Positions 48,813 to 59,384 are shown, counted from the first letter of the stretch. The stretch: 64,000 nucleotides of DNA from Enterocloster alcoholdehydrogenati (GCF_013282095.1 NZ_BLTJ01000001.1:1-64000), one strand, 5' to 3'. A program made the numbers and translations. The notes: generated by a model from the sequence alone, not told the origin.

Positions 48813-50732
48813 ATGGCAACAGAACAATATAATGCGGACAGCATCACCGTCTTAGAGGGCTTAGAAGCCGTCCGCAAGCGTCCGGGTATGTACATAGGCG
48901 GCGTTGGAACCAAGGGACTGAACCATCTGATCTATGAGATCGTTGACAATGCGGTAGATGAACATCTGGCCGGTTTCTGCTCTAAGATCTGGGTGAAACT
49001 GGAAAAAGATGGTTCCTGTACCGTAAAGGACAACGGACGCGGCATACCTGTAGAGATGCATAAAAAAGGCGTTTCCGCAGCCAGGGTAGTGCTTTCCACG
49101 CTTCATGCAGGAGGAAAATTCGACAATGAGGCATATAAAACCAGCGGCGGCCTTCACGGCGTAGGATCTTCTGTGGTAAACGCTCTTTCCGAATATATGG
49201 ATGTAAAGATCAGCCGGGGCGGCCTAATCTATCATGACGCATATGAAAAGGGACTTCCGGTTGTGGCTCTGGAAAAGGGGCTTCTTCCCGTGACAGGCAA
49301 AAGCCGTGAAACCGGTACCCAGATCAATTTCCTGCCGGACGGCGAGATCTTTGAAAAGACCCGCTTTAAGGCAGACTGGTTAAAGAGCCGTCTCCATGAG
49401 ACTGCCTACTTAAATCCCAATCTGACGATTTTTTATGAAAACCACAGAAACGGCGAGGAAGAGTCCGTCACGTATCATGAGCCGGACGGCATCATCGCCT
49501 ATGTGCGGGAGTTAAATTCCGGGAAAACACCGGTTCATGAGCCGATTTATTTTAAAGGCAGCGTGGATCGGGTAGAGGTAGAGGCAGCCATCCAGTTTGT
49601 GGACACCTTTGAGGAGAATATCCTTGGTTTCTGCAACAATATCTTTACCCAGGAAGGCGGCACTCATCTGGCAGGCTTTAAGACGCGTTTTACGGCTCTT
49701 ATCAACTCCTATGCCAGGGAACTTGGTATTTTAAAGGATAAGGATCCCAACTTTACCGGGGCTGATACCCGAAACGGCATGACGGCTGTGATCGCCGTCA
49801 AACATCCCGATCCCATTTTCGAGGGGCAGACCAAGACGAAGCTGGCCAGCGCCGACGCCACCAAGGCAGTATTTACGGCAGCGGGAGACGAACTCCAGCT
49901 GTATTTTGACCGGAATGTAGAGGTCTTAAAGGGAATCATTGGCTGTGCGGAAAAATCCGCTAAGATCCGTCGGGCTGAGGAAAAGGCCAAGACCAATATG
50001 CTGACCAAATCCCGTTTTTCCTTTGACAGCAACGGAAAGCTGGCTAACTGCGAAAGCCGGGATGCCTCCAAATGCGAAATCTTCATTGTAGAGGGAGATT
50101 CCGCCGGCGGCTCCGCAAAGACGGCCAGAAACCGTCAGTATCAGGCCATTCTTCCCATTCGCGGAAAGATCTTAAATGTGGAAAAAGCCTCCATGGACAA
50201 GGTGCTGGCAAATGCGGAAATCAAGACCATGATCAATTCCTTCGGCTGCGGATTTTCTGAGGGCTATGGAAATGATTTTGACATAACAAAGCTTCGCTAC
50301 GACAAGATCATCCTCATGACCGATGCGGATGTGGACGGCAGCCACATTGATACCCTGCTTCTCACATTTTTATATCGCTTTATGCCGGAGCTGATCTACG
50401 ACGGCCATGTGTATATCGCCATGCCGCCGCTGTTTAAGGTGATCCCTAAAAAGGGACAGGAAGAGTATCTTTATGATGAGAAGGAGCTGGAGCGTTACCG
50501 CAGAAGCCACAAGGGCGATTTTACCCTGCAGCGCTACAAGGGTCTGGGCGAGATGGATGCTGAGCAGCTCTGGGAAACCACCCTTGACCCGGAACGGAGG
50601 GTATTAAAACGGGTAGAGATCGAGGATGCCAGAATGGCTTCTGAGGTGACGGAGATGCTGATGGGCAGTGAGGTAGGCCCCCGCCGCCAGTTTATCTATG
50701 AACACGCTGACGAAGCGGAGATCGACGCATAA
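48813..50732 (+). CDS. parE: DNA topoisomerase IV subunit B (type IIA topoisomerase ATPase subunit)
   Basis: This 639-residue protein drives strand passage with ATP and forms the enzyme with ParC. N-terminal GHKL ATPase features are EIVDNAVDE (about 42-50), NGRGIPV, and the KTSGGLHGVG lid (about 111-120). The Toprim domain has EGDSAGG (about 426) and DADVDGSHI. YKTSGGLHGVG resembles ParE more than GyrB (usually YKVSGG), and the gene is paired with a ParC-type partner away from dnaA/gyrBA. A GyrB designation cannot be excluded from one copy. Start ATG 48813 has TGGAGGAA. Confidence 0.75.
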   Translation: MATEQYNADSITVLEGLEAVRKRPGMYIGGVGTKGLNHLIYEIVDNAVDEHLAGFCSKIWVKLEKDGSCTVKDNGRGIPVEMHKKGVSAARVVLSTLHAGGKFDNEAYKTSGGLHGVGSSVVNALSEYMDVKISRGGLIYHDAYEKGLPVVALEKGLLPVTGKSRETGTQINFLPDGEIFEKTRFKADWLKSRLHETAYLNPNLTIFYENHRNGEEESVTYHEPDGIIAYVRELNSGKTPVHEPIYFKGSVDRVEVEAAIQFVDTFEENILGFCNNIFTQEGGTHLAGFKTRFTALINSYARELGILKDKDPNFTGADTRNGMTAVIAVKHPDPIFEGQTKTKLASADATKAVFTAAGDELQLYFDRNVEVLKGIIGCAEKSAKIRRAEEKAKTNMLTKSRFSFDSNGKLANCESRDASKCEIFIVEGDSAGGSAKTARNRQYQAILPIRGKILNVEKASMDKVLANAEIKTMINSFGCGFSEGYGNDFDITKLRYDKIILMTDADVDGSHIDTLLLTFLYRFMPELIYDGHVYIAMPPLFKVIPKKGQEEYLYDEKELERYRRSHKGDFTLQRYKGLGEMDAEQLWETTLDPERRVLKRVEIEDARMASEVTEMLMGSEVGPRRQFIYEHADEAEIDA

Positions 50733-50746
50733 CAGGAGAGGACGAA

Positions 50747-52981
50747 ATGGCAGAAAAGATATTACGGACAGAATACAGCGAAGAAATGCAGCGCAGCTAC
50801 ATGAATTACTCCATGAGCGTCATCACAGCGAGAGCGATTCCCGATGCCAGAGACGGCTTAAAGCCGGTTCAGCGCCGGGTTCTCTACGATATGAGCCAGC
50901 TGCATTTAGACCATGACAAGCCCCACAGAAAATCGGCGCGTATCGTAGGCGATACCATGGGTAAATACCATCCCCACGGAGACAGCTCTATCTACGATAC
51001 GCTGGTGGTCATGAGCCAGGAATTTAAAAAGGGCATGGCCCTGGTAGACGGCCACGGCAACTTTGGTTCCATCGAGGGAGACGGGGCCGCAGCCATGCGT
51101 TATACTGAGGCCAGACTGGAGAAATTTGCCCAGGAGGTTTATTTAAAGGATCTGGACAAAACAGTCAGTTTTGTGCCGAATTATGATGAAACGGAAAAAG
51201 AACCGGAGGTTCTTCCGGTACGGGTGCCGAACCTTCTGGTTAACGGTGCAGAGGGAATCGCAGTTGGTATGAGCACCAGCATCCCCACTCATAACCTGGG
51301 AGAGGTGGTGGATGTGGTACGCGCTTATATTGACAATCCGGCCGCCACCACGGCAGAATTGATGGAATATCTGCCTGGCCCGGATTTTCCCACCGGCGGC
51401 ATCATTGCCAACAAAAGCGAACTGCCGGATATCTATGAAAGCGGTGCGGGAAAAATCAAGCTGAGAGGCCGCTTTGAGGTGGAGCTTGGCAAGCGCAAGG
51501 CAGATAAGGATAAGCTGATCATTACGGAAATCCCCTACACCATGATCGGCGCAGGGATCAATAAGTTTCTGGTGGATGTGGCGGATCTGGTGGAATCCAA
51601 GAAATTAACGGATGTGGTAGACATTTCCAATCAGTCCAACAAGGACGGCATCCGTATTGTGCTGGAACTGCGCAAGGATGCGGATATTGACCGGATCAAG
51701 AACATTTTATATAAGAAAACAAAGCTGGAGGATACATTTGGCGTTAATATGCTGGCGATTGCGGATGGCCGGCCGGAAACCCTGAGCTTAAAGGGAATCC
51801 TGCGCAGCTTCATGGAATTTCAGTATCAGAATACGGAGCGCAAATACAATGTACTCCTGGAAAAGGAACTGGAAAAGAAGGAGATTCAGGAAGGCCTGAT
51901 TGCCGCCTGCGACTGCATCGATCTGATCATCGCCATTTTAAGGGGGTCAAAGAGTTTAAAGGATGCGAAGGCCTGCCTGACTGCCGGAGATGTATCAAAC
52001 ATCCATTTCCGTATGCCGGGTTTTGAGGAGGATGCAAAAAAACTGCATTTTACCGAACGTCAGGCCTCTGCGATCCTGGAAATGCGTCTTTATAAGCTGA
52101 TCGGACTGGAAATTCTGGCCCTGGAAAAGGATCACAGGGAGACCTTAAAAAAGATTGCCTCCTATCAGAAGATATTAAGCAGCAGAGCCAACATGAATCA
52201 GGTGATTAAGGACGATCTGGCTTCCATCAAGGAGGAATTTGCTCTTCAAAGACGTACCCTGATCGAGGATGGCCCTGAAGCCGTCTATGTTGAAAATGCC
52301 GTTCCCGTTCAGGAGGTCGTCTTTGTAATGGACCGTTTCGGCTACTGCAAACTGCTTGACAAGACCACCTATGAACGCAATCAGGAGACGGTTGACACCG
52401 AGCAGGTGTATGTACAGCGCTGTCTGAACACGGACAAGATCTGCCTCTTTACCGCAGGCGGGATTCTGCATCAGATCAAGGCCTCCGATATCCCTTCCGG
52501 CAAGCTCAGGGATAAGGGGGTACCTGTGGAAAATCTCAGTAAATACGATGGAAGAAATGACCGGATCTGTCTTTTGACCTGTGCGCAGGCATTAAAGGGA
52601 AAAAGGCTGGTATTTGCAACCCGGCTTGCCATGGTAAAGCAGGTGTCGGGAGAGGAATTTGAGACAAACAACCGGATGGTAGCTGCGACCAAGCTTCAGG
52701 AGGGCGATGAAGTGCAGGCTGTGATCCTGACAGAAAAACAGGAGGCTACGGTCGTTTTACAGACCACAGGAGGATATTTCCTCCGTTTTCCATTAGATGA
52801 GATTTCCCTGCTTAAAAAAGCCTCCCGCGGCGTCCGCGGCATCAGGCTTTCCAAGAACGAGGAGTTGGAACAGATCTATCTTCTGGGGGAAGAACCGTAT
52901 TCCATTTCCTATAAGGATCGTGAGATCAGCTTAAGCGGTATGCGGATCACCAAACGGGATGCCAAAGGCACGAAAAAATAA
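50747..52981 (+). CDS. parC: DNA topoisomerase IV subunit A (type IIA topoisomerase, breakage-reunion)
   Basis: This 744-residue protein breaks and reseals DNA. The catalytic Tyr119 is in AMRYTEARL, and the quinolone-region motif [10 protein letters not shown] has Asp79-Ser80-Ser81, the sensitive-type Ser. The C-terminal beta-pinwheel contains [11 protein letters not shown] and [10 protein letters not shown] but no QRRGGKG GyrA box, which supports ParC rather than GyrA. It follows parE by 14 bases with CAGGAGAGG as SD. The length is short for GyrA (usually 800+). Confidence 0.78.
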   Translation: MAEKILRTEYSEEMQRSYMNYSMSVITARAIPDARDGLKPVQRRVLYDMSQLHLDHDKPHRKSARIVGDTMGKYHPHGDSSIYDTLVVMSQEFKKGMALVDGHGNFGSIEGDGAAAMRYTEARLEKFAQEVYLKDLDKTVSFVPNYDETEKEPEVLPVRVPNLLVNGAEGIAVGMSTSIPTHNLGEVVDVVRAYIDNPAATTAELMEYLPGPDFPTGGIIANKSELPDIYESGAGKIKLRGRFEVELGKRKADKDKLIITEIPYTMIGAGINKFLVDVADLVESKKLTDVVDISNQSNKDGIRIVLELRKDADIDRIKNILYKKTKLEDTFGVNMLAIADGRPETLSLKGILRSFMEFQYQNTERKYNVLLEKELEKKEIQEGLIAACDCIDLIIAILRGSKSLKDAKACLTAGDVSNIHFRMPGFEEDAKKLHFTERQASAILEMRLYKLIGLEILALEKDHRETLKKIASYQKILSSRANMNQVIKDDLASIKEEFALQRRTLIEDGPEAVYVENAVPVQEVVFVMDRFGYCKLLDKTTYERNQETVDTEQVYVQRCLNTDKICLFTAGGILHQIKASDIPSGKLRDKGVPVENLSKYDGRNDRICLLTCAQALKGKRLVFATRLAMVKQVSGEEFETNNRMVAATKLQEGDEVQAVILTEKQEATVVLQTTGGYFLRFPLDEISLLKKASRGVRGIRLSKNEELEQIYLLGEEPYSISYKDREISLSGMRITKRDAKGTKK

Positions 52982-53070
52982 GAGGGCCTGAAAATTTACC
53001 TGAATGATGTACAGATTTTTATGGATGTGCGTGCAGGAAAAACAAATGTACGCAAAAGGCGAATTTCTTC

Positions 53071-53099
53071 TTGCATTTTTTTCTGCTTTGGTATAGGAT
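53071..53099 (+). promoter_or_regulatory. Possible promoter of asd
   Basis: TTGCAT (53071-53076), 17 bases, TAGGAT (53094-53099), 85 bases before the asd ATG. Both boxes are imperfect. The rest of 52982-53183 shows no other structure I can support. Confidence 0.35.
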
Positions 53100-53183
53100 A
53101 AAAGGCAGCGGTTTAAGTATGGAGAATGGCAGGTAAATATCTCCGTATAAAGCGTGAAAAAGAGAAGATGAGGAGAGCGAGAC

Positions 53184-54269
53184 ATGGAAAAGAAATTAAG
53201 AGTCGGCATATTAGGCGCAACAGGTATGGTAGGACAGAGATTTATTTCCCTCTTGGAGAATCATCCGTGGTTTGAGGTAGTGACCGTGGCAGCCAGCCCA
53301 AGATCAGCTGGAAAGACATACGAGGAGGCCGTAGGCAGCCGCTGGAAGATGGCAACTCCTATGCCTGAGGCGGTTAAGCAGCTGGTTGTAATGAATGTAA
53401 ACGAGGTAGAAAAGGTAGCTGCCGGTGTTGATTTTGTATTCAGCGCAGTGGATATGACAAAGGATGAGATCAAGGCCATTGAGGAGGCTTACGCAAAAAC
53501 GGAGACTCCTGTGGTTTCCAACAACAGCGCCCACCGCTGGACACCGGACGTTCCCATGGTGATCCCGGAGATAAACCCGGAGCATTTTGAGGTGATTCCA
53601 TACCAGAAAAAACGCCTTGGCACCAAGAGAGGCTTCATCGCCGTTAAGCCTAACTGCTCCATCCAGAGCTACGCTCCCGTGCTGACTGCCTGGAAAGAAT
53701 TTGAGCCTTACGAGGTAGTAGCTACTACATATCAGGCCATTTCCGGAGCCGGCAAGACCTTCAAAGACTGGCCGGAGATGGAAGGGAACTTAATCCCCTA
53801 CATCGGCGGAGAGGAAGAAAAGAGCGAACAGGAACCGCTGCGCATCTGGGGCCATATTGAAAACGGCGTGATTGTAAAGGCGGAAGCTCCCCTCATCACC
53901 TGCCAGTGCCTGCGTGTGCCGGTATTAAACGGCCATACAGCCGCCGTTTTTGTAAGATTTAAGAAAAAAGCATCCAGGGAACAGCTGATCGATAAGCTGG
54001 TAAGCTTTAAGGGGCTTCCCCAGGAGCTGGGCCTTCCAAGCGCTCCCAAGCAGTTTATTCAGTACATGGAAGAAGATAACCGTCCTCAGGTAAGTCTGGA
54101 CGTAGATTTTGAACACGGCATGGGGATCTCTGTGGGCCGTCTGAGAGAAGATACTCTTTACGATTATAAGTTCGTTGGGCTTTCCCACAACACCGTACGC
54201 GGAGCGGCAGGCGGAGCTGTGCTCTGTGCAGAGTTTTTGGCCGCCAAAGGCTATATTGAAGCAAAATAG
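53184..54269 (+). CDS. asd: Aspartate-semialdehyde dehydrogenase
   Basis: This 361-residue enzyme makes aspartate semialdehyde from aspartyl phosphate with NADPH, feeding lysine/diaminopimelate, threonine and methionine. The GATGMVGQ nucleotide-binding motif is at residues 10-17, the catalytic Cys158 is in KPNCSIQ, and a conserved His occurs in the late VGLSHNTVRGAAGG. This is the longer, archaeal/fungal-type Asd, common in clostridia. ATG 53184 has GAGGAGAGCG upstream. The galM gene follows at 48 bases but is functionally unrelated. Confidence 0.9.
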   Translation: MEKKLRVGILGATGMVGQRFISLLENHPWFEVVTVAASPRSAGKTYEEAVGSRWKMATPMPEAVKQLVVMNVNEVEKVAAGVDFVFSAVDMTKDEIKAIEEAYAKTETPVVSNNSAHRWTPDVPMVIPEINPEHFEVIPYQKKRLGTKRGFIAVKPNCSIQSYAPVLTAWKEFEPYEVVATTYQAISGAGKTFKDWPEMEGNLIPYIGGEEEKSEQEPLRIWGHIENGVIVKAEAPLITCQCLRVPVLNGHTAAVFVRFKKKASREQLIDKLVSFKGLPQELGLPSAPKQFIQYMEEDNRPQVSLDVDFEHGMGISVGRLREDTLYDYKFVGLSHNTVRGAAGGAVLCAEFLAAKGYIEAK

Positions 54270-54317
54270 GCAGAAGGCCCAGGGCATTCTGCATTCATGG
54301 AAGGGGTAAAACATATT

Positions 54318-55382
54318 ATGGCAATCAGCAAAAATGTATTTGGCGTCATGCCTTCAGGCGAAAACGTTTATAAGTATACACTGACCAATCATCACGGCGT
54401 CAGCGCGGACTTTATCACCCTGGGAGGCACCTGGGTTACGATGAATGTGCCTGACAGGCATGGAAAGATGGCTGATGTGATCCTGGGTTACGATAACCTG
54501 GAAGGCTATCTGTCCAACAATCCCCATTTCGGAGCCATTATTGGCCGGAATGCCAACCGGATCGGCGGGGCAGTGATCACGATTGACGGAGTTGATTACA
54601 GGCTGGAGGCCAATAACGGCCCCAACAACCTGCACAGCGCCCCCGATCTGTATCACAGAAGGCTGTGGGAAAGCGAGACGTCTGAGACTGACGAGGGCAG
54701 CTGCGTAACCTTCTCCTTAAAAAGCCCTGATAAAGACCAGGGCTATCCTGGAAATGCCTCGATTCAGGTCAGCTATACACTGACAGAGGATGACAGCATC
54801 CGGATCCGCTACCGTATGATCTGTGATAAAGACACCGTTGCCAATTTTACCAACCACTGCTATTTTAATCTGGCTGGCCATGACAGCGGTTCTGTGATGG
54901 ATCAGGAGGTGTGGCTGGCTGCCTCAAGGTTCACTCCTGCAGATGAAGTATCCATCCCCACGGGAGAGATCCTGCCGGTAGAGGGAACGCCCATGGACTT
55001 TACACAGATGAAACCCCTGGGCCGGGATATTGATGAACCCTATGAGGCTCTGATTCTGGGACATGGCTATGACCATAACTGGGTGCTGGATCATGATCCA
55101 GGCATCCTTTCTCTGGCGGCAAGAGCCAAAGATCCAAAAAGCGGCCGTATGATGGAAACGTATACGGATCTTCCGGGAATACAGCTTTATACAGCCAACT
55201 TCTTAAATGATCCCGTTCCGGGAAAGGGAGGCGCTCACTACCAGGGGCGCCACGCCTTCTGTTTTGAGACACAGCATTTTCCAGATGCCTGCCATAAACC
55301 GCATTTTCCGTCCCCGATCCTCAAAGCGGGAGAGGTGTACGACACTACCACGGTTTACCGGTTTTACCGGGAGATGGAGTAA
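54318..55382 (+). CDS. galM: Aldose 1-epimerase (galactose mutarotase)
   Basis: This 354-residue enzyme interconverts alpha and beta sugar anomers. Typical features are an N-terminal MAISKNVFG start (ATG 54318), the GRNANRIGGA loop, NNGPNNLHS, a His pair around FTNHCYFNLAG and YDHNWVL, and the catalytic Glu in CFETQHFPDA near the C-terminus. An in-frame ATG at 54297 exists, but its SD is missing; the GGAAGGGG before 54318 is at rather long spacing, so the start is likely but not certain. It is possibly co-transcribed with asd. Confidence 0.88.
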   Translation: MAISKNVFGVMPSGENVYKYTLTNHHGVSADFITLGGTWVTMNVPDRHGKMADVILGYDNLEGYLSNNPHFGAIIGRNANRIGGAVITIDGVDYRLEANNGPNNLHSAPDLYHRRLWESETSETDEGSCVTFSLKSPDKDQGYPGNASIQVSYTLTEDDSIRIRYRMICDKDTVANFTNHCYFNLAGHDSGSVMDQEVWLAASRFTPADEVSIPTGEILPVEGTPMDFTQMKPLGRDIDEPYEALILGHGYDHNWVLDHDPGILSLAARAKDPKSGRMMETYTDLPGIQLYTANFLNDPVPGKGGAHYQGRHAFCFETQHFPDACHKPHFPSPILKAGEVYDTTTVYRFYREME

Positions 55383-55438
55383 GCGGGAGCCGGGTTAAAA
55401 ACTCAGGAAAGCGGCAGACAGACATAGCGCGGCAAAAA

Positions 55439-55485
55439 AAGAATGCAGAATATGAGATAAATCCTCATGCGCTGCATTCTTTTTG
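55439..55485 (+). terminator. Terminator after galM
   Basis: AAGAATGCAG pairs with CTGCATTCTT, with a second ATGAG/CTCAT stem inside, followed by TTTT. It is the clear end of the asd-galM transcript. Confidence 0.8.
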
Positions 55486-55509
55486 CATCATTGTGTGTAC
55501 GTCATACAT

Positions 55510-55589
55510 CAATTTGTCCCAAAATATGCTTATGCAAGCCAGTTGGCAGCACATATTTCCACAAAAATTGCCGCATGGCTGAATAGTTA
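55510..55589 (+). repeat. 80-bp dispersed repeat, copy A
   Basis: This segment matches 60690-60769 at 69 of 80 positions. In this copy the inverted arms at the ends of the first 61 bases (CAATTTG... and ...AAATTG) differ in the middle, so the hairpin is partly lost. The final GCATGGCTGAATAGTTA is identical in both copies. It ends 30 bases before the -35 of the topB promoter. Confidence 0.8.
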
Positions 55590-55619
55590 TACGAAATATA
55601 TGAGATTTTTTCGCAAACA

Positions 55620-55648
55620 TTGCCATATCATCCATTTAATGGTATACT
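55620..55648 (+). promoter_or_regulatory. Promoter of topB
   Basis: TTGCCA (55620-55625), 17 bases, TATACT (55643-55648), 79 bases before the ATG. Both the -35 and the distance to the repeat upstream match the tRNA-Leu promoter at 60801. Confidence 0.65.
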
Positions 55649-55726
55649 AATAAAATATGTCTGCGGTATTTTCTGCGAGATGCCCTTACATGATAATGCA
55701 GCAAATAAAGAAAAACGAGGGATGGG

Positions 55727-57796
55727 ATGTCAAAATCGTTATACATTGCGGAAAAGCCCAGTGTGGCCCAGCAATTTGCGGATGCTTTAAAAATCCGCGG
55801 ACGGCGGGGAGACGGCTATATTGAATCGGAGAGCGCCATTGTTACCTGGTGTGTGGGGCATCTGGTAACCATGAGTTATCCGGATGCATATGATATGAAG
55901 TACAAGCGCTGGAGCCTTCAGACCCTTCCTTTTCTGCCCAGGGAGTTCAAATACGAGGTTATCCCCGGAGTGGCAAAGCAGTTTGCCGTTGTTAAGGGGC
56001 TGTTAAACCGACCGGAAGTGGACACGATTTACGTCTGTACTGACTCCGGTAGGGAAGGAGAGTATATCTACCGTCTGGTGGCCCAGATGGCCGGGGTAAA
56101 AGGAAAGCGCCAGAAACGGGTGTGGATCGACTCGCAGACGGAGGAGGAGATCCTGCGGGGGATCAAAGAAGCGAAGGACGAATCAGAGTATGACAATCTG
56201 TCCGCCTCTGCCTATCTGCGAGCCAAAGAGGACTATCTGATGGGAATCAACTTTTCCCGCGTTCTGACCCTGCGTTACGGGCCGGCCATGTCTAACTACC
56301 TGGGAACCAAATTTACGGTACTTTCGGTAGGCCGTGTTATGACGTGTGTGCTGGGGATGGTAGTACGAAGGGAGCGGGAGATCCGCAGCTTTGTAAAGAC
56401 CCCCTTTTACCGGGTGTTTGGTACCTTTGACGCAGCGGATAAGGACGGCAGGATCATTCCTTTGGAAGCTGAGTGGAAAGCCGCAGAGGGCTCCCGTTAT
56501 TTCGGAACCCCTTATCTTTATAAAGACAATGGTTTTAAGGAACGGGAGCGGGCCGAAGAACTGATTGCTTTTTTAAGGGAAGAAGAGCCCCTTACAGCCA
56601 GAGTCATTTCCAAGGAGAAAAAGAAGGAGACAAAAAATCCTCCCCTTCTTTATAATCTGGCAGAGCTTCAGAATGACTGCTCCAGGATGTTTAAGATCAG
56701 CCCGGATGAGACCCTTAAGGTTGTCCAGGAGCTGTATGAAAAAAAGATGGTTACCTATCCCCGAACGGATGCCAGAGTCCTGTCAGCGGCAGTGGCCAAG
56801 GAGATTCATAAAAATATCAGCGGTTTATCGGGTTATGTTCCTATGTCCCTCTTTGTTCAGGAGATCATGCAGACGTCGGCATACCAGGGGCTTTCAAAAA
56901 CACGGTATGTTAATGACAAGCAGATCACGGATCACTATGCCATCATCCCCACAGGACAGGGTCTTGGGAACCTGAAAACCCTTACCTCCCTGCAGGAAAA
57001 AGTCTTTCAGGTGATATGCCGCCGGTTTTTAAGCATTTTTTATCCCCCTGCGATCTATCAGAAGTATTCTCTGGAACTGGAACGAAAGAAAGAGCATTTT
57101 TTTGCCGGTTTTAAAGTCCTTTCGGAACCAGGATATCTGAAAATCGCAGATGTGAATCTGGCCAAAAAAACTGGGGTGGAGGAAACCTTTGAGGATGCAA
57201 AGGAGGGAGATTCGGACCAAAATCATACCGAATCCCCAAAAGTTGACAGAGCAGAACTGTTACAGGTGCTTGCAGATTTGAAAAAAAATGATATACTTAC
57301 AGTAGCGGACCTGCGGGTGAAGGAAGGGGAAACATCTCCTCCCAAGCGCTATACCTCCGGTTCTATGATTCTGGCCATGGAAAATGCCGGCCAGCTTATC
57401 GAGGATGAGGAGCTGCGTGCCCAGATCAAGGGCAGCGGCATCGGTACCAGCGCCACCCGTGCAGAGATTCTTAAGAAACTGGTAAGCATACAGTATCTTT
57501 CCTTAAACGGAAAGACTCAGGTGATCACGCCGTCACTGCTTGGGGAGATGGTCTATGACGTGGTAGACCATTCCATCCGCCAGCTTTTGAATCCGGAGCT
57601 TACGGCCAGCTGGGAAAAAGGCCTGACCTATGTTGCAGAGGGTTCCATCACTTCAGATGAATATATGGAAAAGCTGGAACGCTTTGTGGCAGGAAGGACA
57701 GTAAATGTGATCCGCCTGAACAACCAGTATGATATGAAAGGGCTGTTTGACGCGGCTGCCGTATTTTATAAACAAAAAAGGAGAACTGATCAATGA
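55727..57796 (+). CDS. topB: DNA topoisomerase III
   Basis: This 689-residue type IA topoisomerase passes one DNA strand through a transient nick and works with recombination and replication intermediates. Toprim motifs are IAEKPSVAQQF (residues 7-17) and CTDSGREGEYIY (about 104-115). The active Tyr344 is in MVTYPRTDARVLS. Zinc fingers are absent at the end, normal for TopB. ATG 55727 follows GAGGGATGGG. Its 3' end overlaps the next gene by four bases, so the two are coupled. Confidence 0.92.
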   Translation: MSKSLYIAEKPSVAQQFADALKIRGRRGDGYIESESAIVTWCVGHLVTMSYPDAYDMKYKRWSLQTLPFLPREFKYEVIPGVAKQFAVVKGLLNRPEVDTIYVCTDSGREGEYIYRLVAQMAGVKGKRQKRVWIDSQTEEEILRGIKEAKDESEYDNLSASAYLRAKEDYLMGINFSRVLTLRYGPAMSNYLGTKFTVLSVGRVMTCVLGMVVRREREIRSFVKTPFYRVFGTFDAADKDGRIIPLEAEWKAAEGSRYFGTPYLYKDNGFKERERAEELIAFLREEEPLTARVISKEKKKETKNPPLLYNLAELQNDCSRMFKISPDETLKVVQELYEKKMVTYPRTDARVLSAAVAKEIHKNISGLSGYVPMSLFVQEIMQTSAYQGLSKTRYVNDKQITDHYAIIPTGQGLGNLKTLTSLQEKVFQVICRRFLSIFYPPAIYQKYSLELERKKEHFFAGFKVLSEPGYLKIADVNLAKKTGVEETFEDAKEGDSDQNHTESPKVDRAELLQVLADLKKNDILTVADLRVKEGETSPPKRYTSGSMILAMENAGQLIEDEELRAQIKGSGIGTSATRAEILKKLVSIQYLSLNGKTQVITPSLLGEMVYDVVDHSIRQLLNPELTASWEKGLTYVAEGSITSDEYMEKLERFVAGRTVNVIRLNNQYDMKGLFDAAAVFYKQKRRTDQ

Positions 57797-58581
57797 AATT
57801 GGAAGAAATGAAGATGAAAGAGCTTTTTGACATGAGTCATACGATTGCAGAGAGAATCTTTGACAATCACGTATATCCATGGGGGGTACTGCCGGAGATT
57901 GGCGATTTCATCCGTTCTTTGGGTCCCCTCCTTCCTGAAAATGAATACCGTAAGATCGGTAAGGACATCTGGATCCACAAGACTGCAAAGATTGCCCCGA
58001 CTATTATGATGACAGGCCCCATGATCATATGTGCAGGTGCCAATGTGCGCCACAATGCTTTTTTAAGAGGCAACGTGATCATTGGTGAAAAGGCTGTTGT
58101 AGGCAACTCCTGTGAGCTGAAAAACGCTCTGCTGTTTGATGAGGTTCAGGTTCCTCACTTTAACTATGTAGGCGATTCCATTCTGGGCTACAAGGCTCAT
58201 ATGGGCGCAGGGGCTGTCACCTCCAACGTTAAGTCTGACAAGAGTCTTGTAAAGGTTCACGCAGAAGACGGTGATGTAACCACCGGCTTTAAGAAGTTCG
58301 GCGCTGTTGCGGGCGACGGTGTTGAGATTGGGTGCAACAGCGTATTAAACCCAGGCACGGTGATCGGCAAAAACACGGTGGTATATCCTCTTTCCAGCGT
58401 AAGAGGCTGTGTTCCGGCCAATTCTATTTTCAAGAACCAGGAAAATATCATTGTGAAGGAAAACAGAGATGACGCATCCGTGACGGAAGAATCCAAGCCG
58501 GAAGAGCCAGCTCCAAAGCCAAAGAGAACAAGAGCAAAGAAGAGCACCGCAGGCAGCAGCACTGTAAAGGTGGTAAAATAA
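57793..58581 (+). CDS. Left-handed beta-helix (GlmU-C-like) protein
   Basis: This 262-residue protein has a hexapeptide-repeat domain (about 50-210; GANVRHNAFLRGNVIIGEKAVVGN, then HFNYVGDSILGYKAHMGAGA) as in GlmU C-terminal and LpxA-type acyltransferases. It is often annotated as UDP-N-acetylglucosamine pyrophosphorylase because it lacks or differs from other domains. An uridylyltransferase domain is not present here, so that name would be misleading. A Lys/Arg/Pro-rich tail (KPKRTRAKKS) follows. Sugar-nucleotide acetyl- or acyltransfer is possible. Confidence 0.75.
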   Translation: MKLEEMKMKELFDMSHTIAERIFDNHVYPWGVLPEIGDFIRSLGPLLPENEYRKIGKDIWIHKTAKIAPTIMMTGPMIICAGANVRHNAFLRGNVIIGEKAVVGNSCELKNALLFDEVQVPHFNYVGDSILGYKAHMGAGAVTSNVKSDKSLVKVHAEDGDVTTGFKKFGAVAGDGVEIGCNSVLNPGTVIGKNTVVYPLSSVRGCVPANSIFKNQENIIVKENRDDASVTEESKPEEPAPKPKRTRAKKSTAGSSTVKVVK

Positions 58582-58608
58582 ACCTTCCGTACGCAGATAA
58601 ATGCATAT

Positions 58609-58660
58609 AAAAAACCTCCTCCGAATCCGTGGAAAACCATGGGGCCGGAGGAGGTTTTTT
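58609..58660. terminator. Bidirectional terminator between convergent genes
   Basis: AAAAAACCTCCTCCG pairs with CGGAGGAGGTTTTTT around a 24-base loop. It ends the beta-helix gene from the left and upp from the right. Confidence 0.85.
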
Positions 58661-58686
58661 ATATTCTAAAGTGTATCAGACCTGAG

Positions 58687-59316
58687 TTACTTTGTGCCGA
58701 AGATCCGGTCACCTGCGTCGCCCAGACCAGGGCAGATGTAGGCATCTTCATTGAGACAGCGGTCTAAATGTCCCACATAGATCTGAATGTCAGGATGGGC
58801 CTTATGAAGCCGCTCCAGGCCTTCAGGCGCTGCGATGATAGCCATGAATTTGATCTTTTTTCCGCCGTGCTGTTTGATAAAGTCTACGGCAGAGACTGCA
58901 GATCCCCCGGTAGCCAGCATGGGATCCGTGACAATGATGGTACGCTCCTCGATGGGGCTTGGAAGCTTGCAGTAATACTCGTGAGGCTCATGTGTTACCT
59001 CATCCCGATAAAGACCGATATGGCCTACCTTTGCACTGGGAACCAGCGCCAGGATGCCGTTTACCATGCCAAGGCCCGCCCGCAGAATCGGAACCACTGC
59101 CAGCTTCCGGCCTGCGATCATAGGGGTCATACAGGTCTCTAACGGAGTCTCGACCTTTACATCCTCCAGGGGAAGATCGCGCAGCGCCTCATAGCCCATG
59201 AGCATGGCGATCTCCTCAATAAGAGCACGAAACTCGTTTGTTCCGGTGCTCTTATTGCGCAGGATCGAAATTTTGTGCTGGATCAGCGGATGATTAAAAA
59301 CCATTACATTTTCCAT
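58687..59316 (-). CDS. upp: Uracil phosphoribosyltransferase
   Basis: This 209-residue enzyme converts uracil and PRPP to UMP (pyrimidine salvage). The PRPP loop [11 protein letters not shown] and the uracil-site [12 protein letters not shown] at the C-terminus are both present, as are PILRAGLGM and the [10 protein letters not shown] start. The start at minus ATG 59316 is supported by AAAGGAG and by the family length; an upstream in-frame ATG is less good. It has its own promoter (59356-59384) and a terminator on the left. Confidence 0.93.
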   Translation of the reverse strand: MENVMVFNHPLIQHKISILRNKSTGTNEFRALIEEIAMLMGYEALRDLPLEDVKVETPLETCMTPMIAGRKLAVVPILRAGLGMVNGILALVPSAKVGHIGLYRDEVTHEPHEYYCKLPSPIEERTIIVTDPMLATGGSAVSAVDFIKQHGGKKIKFMAIIAAPEGLERLHKAHPDIQIYVGHLDRCLNEDAYICPGLGDAGDRIFGTK

Positions 59317-59355
59317 AAATGTACAGCTCCTTTGTATAATTTTAAACATATGTCT

Positions 59356-59384
59356 ATTATAACTGATAGGCGGTCATATAGCAA
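59356..59384 (-). promoter_or_regulatory. Promoter of upp
   Basis: On the minus strand, TTGCTA (59384-59379), 17 bases, TATAAT (59361-59356). It lies 40 bases before the ATG. Confidence 0.7.

Noticed and set aside
48813-52981. gyrB-gyrA designation for the type IIA topoisomerase pair
   Set aside because: The KTSGGLHGVG form, absent GyrA box and short subunit A favour topoisomerase IV, though not conclusively.
57793-58581. Bifunctional GlmU or UDP-GlcNAc pyrophosphorylase
   Set aside because: Only the hexapeptide beta-helix part is present; there is no nucleotidyltransferase domain.
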